A stretch of 8,263 nucleotides of DNA, taken from assembly GCA_023230265.1 (NCBI GenBank), contig JALNXR010000080.1, forward strand, positions 1-8,263. Direction: 5' to 3'. Each line of letters starts with the position of its first letter. Position 1 is the first letter of the stretch. Position numbers and translations under genes: made by a program. Shown here one piece after another: positions 4,602 through 8,263 of this stretch. Source of the DNA: Bacteroidales bacterium (GTDB lineage Bacteria; Bacteroidota; Bacteroidia; Bacteroidales; UBA932). The notes beneath the pieces are model-generated. The model did not search any database. It saw only the letters and a program-made list of their open reading frames with translations, and was not told where the DNA came from.

Positions 4602-5612
4602 ATGACACAGGAGGAGCTTTTTAAAAATCTGATAGGACATGCCAAAGAGTACGGCTTTATTTTTCAGTCAAGTGAAATTTATGACGGAATGAGTGCCGTT
4701 TACGATTACGGACAGATGGGGGCTGAGCTGAAAAACAATATCAGGAGATTCTGGTGGGACTCAATGGTTAAGCTTAACGAAAACATAGTGGGGATAGATT
4801 CTGCAATATTCATGCACCCGAAGATATGGGAGGCCTCCGGCCATGTGGGAGCATTCAACGATCCGCTGATTGATAACAAAGACTCTAAAAAAAGATACCG
4901 GGCAGATGTACTTTTGGAAGATTATATCTCAAAACTGCAGGATAAAAATGAAAAAGAGGTGGAGAAGGGGAGAAAGAGATTCGGGGACTCCTTTGATGAG
5001 GCAAAATTCAGGGAGACAAATCCCAATATCTTGAGAAACAATGCAAAGGTTGAGGATATAAGCAAAAGAATGAATGAGGCTCTGGTTTCCAACAACCTTG
5101 AAGCTCTCAGAGATCTGATTATCGAGTGTGAAATTGTATGTCCGGTCTCCGGCAGCAGAAACTGGACAGAGGTGCGGCAGTTCAATCTTATGTTCTCCAC
5201 CCGTATCGGAAGTGTGTCGGATGAAGCAGAGGTAATTTATCTCAGGCCGGAGACCGCCCAGGGTATTTTTGTCAATTTTCTGAATGTTCAGAAGAGTGCA
5301 AGGCTAAAGATCCCATTTGGAATTGCACAAACCGGAAAGGCTTTTAGAAATGAGATTGTGGCCAGGCAGTTCATATTTAGAATGAGAGAGTTTGAGCAGA
5401 TGGAGATGCAGTTCTTTGTCAGACCGGGTGAAGAGCTAAAATGGTTTGAGCACTGGAAGCAGGCAAGGCTCAGATGGCATCTGGCCATGGGTCTGGGAGA
5501 GGAGAAATACCGTTTTCATGATCACGAGAAACTTGCACACTACGCAAATGCAGCATCCGATATAGAATTTCATTTCCCCTTTGGATTTAAAGAGTTGGAG
5601 GGTATCAACTAA
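4602..5612 (+). CDS. glyQS: Glycyl-tRNA synthetase, N-terminal fragment as read literally
   Basis: If the TAA at 5610-5612 is real and terminates translation, this 336-residue product results. It keeps the front of the aminoacylation domain, including RPETAQG and the motif 2 arginine R249, but lacks motif 3 and the whole anticodon-binding domain, so it should not charge tRNA alone. The start is supported by the family-typical N-terminus (residues 1-20) and the short AT-rich leader after the candidate promoter. This is the same locus as the full-span entry, given separately for readers who prefer the literal reading frames. Confidence 0.6.
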   Translation: MTQEELFKNLIGHAKEYGFIFQSSEIYDGMSAVYDYGQMGAELKNNIRRFWWDSMVKLNENIVGIDSAIFMHPKIWEASGHVGAFNDPLIDNKDSKKRYRADVLLEDYISKLQDKNEKEVEKGRKRFGDSFDEAKFRETNPNILRNNAKVEDISKRMNEALVSNNLEALRDLIIECEIVCPVSGSRNWTEVRQFNLMFSTRIGSVSDEAEVIYLRPETAQGIFVNFLNVQKSARLKIPFGIAQTGKAFRNEIVARQFIFRMREFEQMEMQFFVRPGEELKWFEHWKQARLRWHLAMGLGEEKYRFHDHEKLAHYANAASDIEFHFPFGFKELEGIN

Positions 5613-5660
5613 AGACCCGATTTTGACCTTTCACAACATCAGAAGTTTTCCGGTAAAAAG

Positions 5661-6140
5661 ATGCAGTATTTTGATCCTGAAACAAATGAAAGCTACACTC
5701 CTTATGTAGTTGAAACCTCCATAGGACTGGACAGAACCTTCCTGGCTGTCTATTCATCTGCCTATTGTGAGGAGAAGCTGCCCGACGGAGAGGAGAGGGT
5801 GGTACTTAAGTTGCCGGCAATCCTTGCTCCCGTTCAGCTTGCAGTCCTGCCGCTTGTTAAAAAGGACGGACTTCCGGAAATGGCAAGGGATATTATGAAG
5901 GAGCTCAAATTTGAGTTCAATTGCCAGTATGACGAAAAGGACAGCATAGGCAAAAGATACCGCCGGCAGGATGCCATCGGGACTCCGTTCTGTATAACAA
6001 TTGACCATCAGAGCCTGGAAGACAACTGTGTTACAATACGCTACAGGGATTCGATGGAGCAGGAGAGGATTCCCGTAAAAAAACTTGGAGAGATCGTCAG
6101 AGATAAGGTAAGCATGAGAAAAGCACTTGAAATGATTTGA
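5661..6140 (+). CDS. glyQS: Glycyl-tRNA synthetase, C-terminal fragment as read literally
   Basis: This 159-residue frame, in phase with the upstream fragment, carries motif 3 (E18-T-S-I-G-L-D-R25) and the anticodon-binding domain (about 50-159, with LPAILAPVQLAVLPL and GKRYRRQDAIGTPFCITID). The ATG at 5661 matches an internal position of normal synthetases, directly after SGKK, and has no Shine-Dalgarno sequence before it. It is therefore probably not a natural start. It could only work if it were translated separately and assembled with the N-terminal fragment, for which there is no evidence. Confidence 0.5.
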   Translation: MQYFDPETNESYTPYVVETSIGLDRTFLAVYSSAYCEEKLPDGEERVVLKLPAILAPVQLAVLPLVKKDGLPEMARDIMKELKFEFNCQYDEKDSIGKRYRRQDAIGTPFCITIDHQSLEDNCVTIRYRDSMEQERIPVKKLGEIVRDKVSMRKALEMI

Positions 6141-6174
6141 AAACAAACCAGAAACAATTTAAAATTATCTGCAT

Positions 6175-7152
6175 ATGAGTAATCTTTCGGTTAATTACAT
6201 GGGGTTGCCCCTGAGAAGCCCCGTTATAGTGGCCAGTTCAGGCCTGACAACCCAGATGGACAGGGTAAAGGAGTTTGAAGAGGCCGGAGCAGGTGCGATA
6301 GTTGTAAAATCACTCTTTGAAGAGCAGATTGTCAATGAGGCCGAATTCTTAAGCACGCAGAGCCATGAGTATCCGGAATCATCGGATTATCTTCATTATT
6401 ATATCAGGCAGTACTCTGTAGACAGATATCTTACACTAATAAAGGATATCAAAGCTATTGTCTCTGCCCCTGTGATTGCCAGTATCAACTGCTACTCCAA
6501 AGGGAGCTGGACAAGTTTTGCACGGGAGATCGAAAGAGCAGGAGCTGACGGGCTGGAACTCAACATCTACTCATTACCCCTGGATATCCACAAACGGGCT
6601 GATGAGACAGAAAGGGAATACATTGATATAGTGACTGAGATAGTGAAAAACATTACGATTCCTGTTTCGGTTAAGATAGGATCAACATTTACCAATCTCC
6701 CCGGATTCATAGAAATGCTTAAGGGGCACGGAGCAAAGGGAGTGGTCCTTTTCAACCGGTTTTACACTCCGGATGTGGATATTGCCCGGATGAACGTAAC
6801 CTCTGCAGATGCTTTCTCGCACGAACAGGATTATCTTGCAGGAATGCGGTGGATTGGTATTGTCTCTGCTCTTGTTCCGGGCATAGACCTATCGGCAAGC
6901 ACCGGTATTCACAACGGGACAATTGCTTTAAAACAGCTTTTATCCGGAGCCTCCACAGTGCAGATGTGCACGGCCCTGTACAAAAAGGGAGCAGTTGCAA
7001 TTAAAAACGCACTGGATGACATAACCCTCTTTATGGATAAAAACGGTTACGGCTCAATAGCCGATTTTAAAGGGAGCCTAAATTACTCAAACTTCGGCAA
7101 CCCGGGTAAGTTCGAGAGAGTCCAGTTTATGAAGAGTTTTGGAGGGAAATAA
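6175..7152 (+). CDS. Dihydroorotate dehydrogenase-like flavoprotein
   Basis: The 325 residues form a TIM-barrel flavoprotein of the dihydroorotate dehydrogenase superfamily, in the DHOD-like branch of unknown substrate. FMN-barrel features include SPVIVASSGLT (15-25), K45 in VVKSLFEEQI, SINCYSKGSW (103-112), K167 in VSVKIG, VVLFNRFY (190-197) and the phosphate-binding end SASTGIHNG (240-248) with LLSGASTVQMCTALYKKG (255-272). In true class 1 enzymes the loop N-x-S-C-P-N carries the catalytic Cys or Ser; here the site reads ELNIYSLP (128-135), without that motif. I therefore would not name it pyrD or assign it to pyrimidine synthesis. The start 34 bp after glyQS suggests cotranscription; the ATG is followed immediately by the conserved first strand. 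Confidence 0.88.
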   Translation: MSNLSVNYMGLPLRSPVIVASSGLTTQMDRVKEFEEAGAGAIVVKSLFEEQIVNEAEFLSTQSHEYPESSDYLHYYIRQYSVDRYLTLIKDIKAIVSAPVIASINCYSKGSWTSFAREIERAGADGLELNIYSLPLDIHKRADETEREYIDIVTEIVKNITIPVSVKIGSTFTNLPGFIEMLKGHGAKGVVLFNRFYTPDVDIARMNVTSADAFSHEQDYLAGMRWIGIVSALVPGIDLSASTGIHNGTIALKQLLSGASTVQMCTALYKKGAVAIKNALDDITLFMDKNGYGSIADFKGSLNYSNFGNPGKFERVQFMKSFGGK

Positions 7153-7195
7153 CTAGTCAGGGATGATTGATTATCCCAACATTCTCATAATTATA

Positions 7196-7215
7196 TTCTC
7201 TGAATTTTCAGAGAA
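7196..7215. terminator. Hairpin between converging genes, likely bidirectional terminator
   Basis: TTCTCTGAA (7196-7204) and TTCAGAGAA (7207-7215) are perfect 9-bp inverted repeats separated by TT; folded with a 4-nt loop this is an 8-bp stem. It lies 43 bp after the DHOD-like stop and 50 bp after the M16 gene's stop on the other strand, so it could end both transcripts. No long T-run follows, and the stem is only moderately GC-rich. A weaker stem, GGGAT...ATCCC (7160-7164/7173-7177), precedes it. Confidence 0.5.
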
Positions 7216-7265
7216 CTATTGAAATTCAAAGGAGACAACAATTTAATTCGAGGCGAAGAACCATC

Positions 7266-8263
7266 TTATTTCGCTACTAGAATTGCCTTACCGAGACCAA
7301 TTGCGTTTAAAGGTTCCAACTGTGTTTTAGCATCTCCTACAACTACAAATATCATTTCTTCGGGATTCAGATTGTTTTTTATATCTCTTTTTATCTTTTC
7401 AACAGTCATGTTTTGTATTGACTCTTCTTGTTGCCTGATGTAATCGAATGGCAAATTATAAGAGAAAATATTATCAAGCATGTTCACCAAAGCATCCAAT
7501 GTCTCAAAAGAAGACGCTTTTGATCTAATCATTGAATTTTTTGTTCTATTTAGGAGTTCCTCGTTATAGTTGTACTCGTAATTACTTATCAGATCATTGA
7601 ATATCTCTACAGCCTCTTTTGTTGCACTTGCCTGTACACTGGAATATGCAGAAAAAATATTAGAATACTCTCCACAGTAAAATTTTGAATAGGCTCCATA
7701 AGTAAAGCCTTTCTGGAGGCGAAGAACATCAAACAACATACCCTGAGAACCGGAACCCAATGCGTAATTTGCTATTACACAAGGATAGTAATCTGGACTA
7801 TTATAAGGTACGGCAGTCTTGCTGACCATTATCATCGATTGTGGAGCATCCGGGTAATCAACGAAATATATTTTAAATTTTACGGCGGGCTCACCTTTGA
7901 CGGGAGCAGGAATTGTAACCTTTTTTTCTTCCCAGTTTTTCACAAGGGAAGCAAGAGCATTTTCGCAGGTTTTTTGATCTATGGCTCCGGCAATATTAAA
8001 ACTGGCAACAGAAGGAGAGATACAGGCGGAATAAAAAGCTTTTACATCTTCCAGAGTGATTGAATCAATACTTTCAACGATCCCGCAGGGTCTCCGGGCA
8101 ATTATTGACCTCTCTCCAAAAAGTAGTTTGTATGTAGTATTTCTGGCAATCTCCTGTGGATCTGAGGATAATTGATTTATTTGAGATTTCACCTGACGCT
8201 TTATCCTTGCAAAAGCTTCTTTATCAAATCTTGGGTGTAATATCATCTCTTCAACTAAAGCGA
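7266..8263 (-). CDS. M16 (insulinase/pitrilysin) family peptidase or peptidase-like protein, 3' part
   Basis: The frame runs open to the right edge, so the true start lies beyond base 8263; the first in-window Met (8244-8246) is internal, since the preceding codons (ALVEE) continue the alignment. Counting from that Met, residues 1-115 resemble the end of an M16 alpha/beta domain (FDKEAFARIKRQVKSQINQLSSDP, LLFGERS, SITLEDVKAFYSA), and 120-326 the inactive-type C-terminal M16 domain, with LGSGSQGMLFDVLRLQKGFTYGAYSKF holding the R176/Y183 pair that contacts substrate. The zinc motif H-x-x-E-H is expected in the missing N-terminal part, so catalytic competence cannot be judged. Sampled GC is lower (32% in 7561-7620, 37% in 7921-7980) than in its neighbour (53% in 6541-6600). 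Confidence 0.88.
   Translation of the reverse strand, partial: ALVEEMILHPRFDKEAFARIKRQVKSQINQLSSDPQEIARNTTYKLLFGERSIIARRPCGIVESIDSITLEDVKAFYSACISPSVASFNIAGAIDQKTCENALASLVKNWEEKKVTIPAPVKGEPAVKFKIYFVDYPDAPQSMIMVSKTAVPYNSPDYYPCVIANYALGSGSQGMLFDVLRLQKGFTYGAYSKFYCGEYSNIFSAYSSVQASATKEAVEIFNDLISNYEYNYNEELLNRTKNSMIRSKASSFETLDALVNMLDNIFSYNLPFDYIRQQEESIQNMTVEKIKRDIKNNLNPEEMIFVVVGDAKTQLEPLNAIGLGKAILVAK

Larger units (their letters stand above)
4602..6140 (+). pseudogene. glyQS: Glycyl-tRNA synthetase (single-chain class II), interrupted by an in-frame TAA
   Basis: Read through one stop codon (TAA, 5610-5612), this is one continuous 512-codon frame with the size and content of bacterial alpha2 glycyl-tRNA synthetase, which charges tRNA-Gly. 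The order is: N-terminal catalytic start with IYDGMSAVYDYGQMGAELKNN, GHVGAFNDPL (80-89), a family insertion rich in charged residues, RPETAQG (215-221), motif 2 with F-R-N-E (248-251), FGFKELEGI (328-335), the stop at codon 337, then DFDLSQHQKFSGKK, motif 3 (V-E-T-S-I-G-L-D-R) and the anticodon-binding domain (ILAPVQLAVLPL onward). Codons between the stop and the next ATG still match the family, so this is no old decay. TAA also ends folK, dsbD and the SufT-like gene, so general reassignment is excluded. The enzyme is essential unless a second copy exists; a sequencing error is a leading explanation. Confidence 0.85.

Noticed and set aside
5610..5612. A genetic code in which TAA is read as an amino acid
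   Set aside because: TAA ends the SufT-like, folK, dsbD, DHOD-like and M16 genes exactly where their families end. Selenocysteine and pyrrolysine use TGA and TAG.
7219..7443. Plus-strand open frame of 74 codons after the DHOD-like gene
   Set aside because: Most of it is antisense to the M16 gene's 3' end; the start overlaps the terminator region and no family signature is visible.
1..8263. A novel defence or mobile gene system
   Set aside because: Every sizeable supported gene belongs to a familiar housekeeping or widespread family; no nuclease, toxin, integrase or transposase is visible.

Overview
The window looks like chromosomal DNA of a Bacteroidota bacterium, most likely from Bacteroidales. 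This rests on the single-chain (alpha2-type) glycyl-tRNA synthetase, the DsbD form with an N-terminal DsbC-like domain, the SufE plus DUF59 pair, TAnnTTTG-like promoter boxes and the near absence of Shine-Dalgarno sequences. I had no database, so the order is inferred. All complete genes except one are ordinary housekeeping genes. I see no CRISPR array, tRNA, rRNA, transposase or phage gene, and no credible new multi-gene system.

Layout. Bases 1-591 hold the 3' end of sufE and a DUF59/SufT-like gene, which look like the tail of an iron-sulfur cluster assembly locus. At 794-1381 is folK (folate biosynthesis), whose catalytic loop carries about 33 extra residues. A 458-bp gap follows (1382-1839), full of repeats. 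A nitroreductase-family gene (1840-2469, +) then converges on dsbD (2525-4516, -). dsbD is divergent from the glycyl-tRNA synthetase gene (4602-6140, +), which is split by an in-frame TAA at 5610-5612. A dihydroorotate-dehydrogenase-like gene (6175-7152, +) follows closely. It converges, across a hairpin, on the 3' part of an M16 zinc-peptidase-family gene (7266-8263, -) that enters from the right edge.

Two things stand out. First, the glycyl-tRNA synthetase coding sequence is intact over 512 codons except for one stop codon. The 16 codons between that stop and the next ATG still match the family, so the lesion is either very recent, a sequencing or assembly error, or a recoded stop. Second, the first 1.85 kb is unusually rich in short tandem repeats: 15 bp x3 before sufT, 17 bp x about 10 before folK, 15 bp x3 inside folK, and 11 bp x5 ending exactly at the nitroreductase ATG. 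A 118-bp imperfect palindrome and a dispersed GTCCCGTCC-containing motif lie in the same stretch. The most informative checks are read-level verification of base 5611, a search for a second glycyl-tRNA synthetase, and a genome-wide survey of these repeat families.
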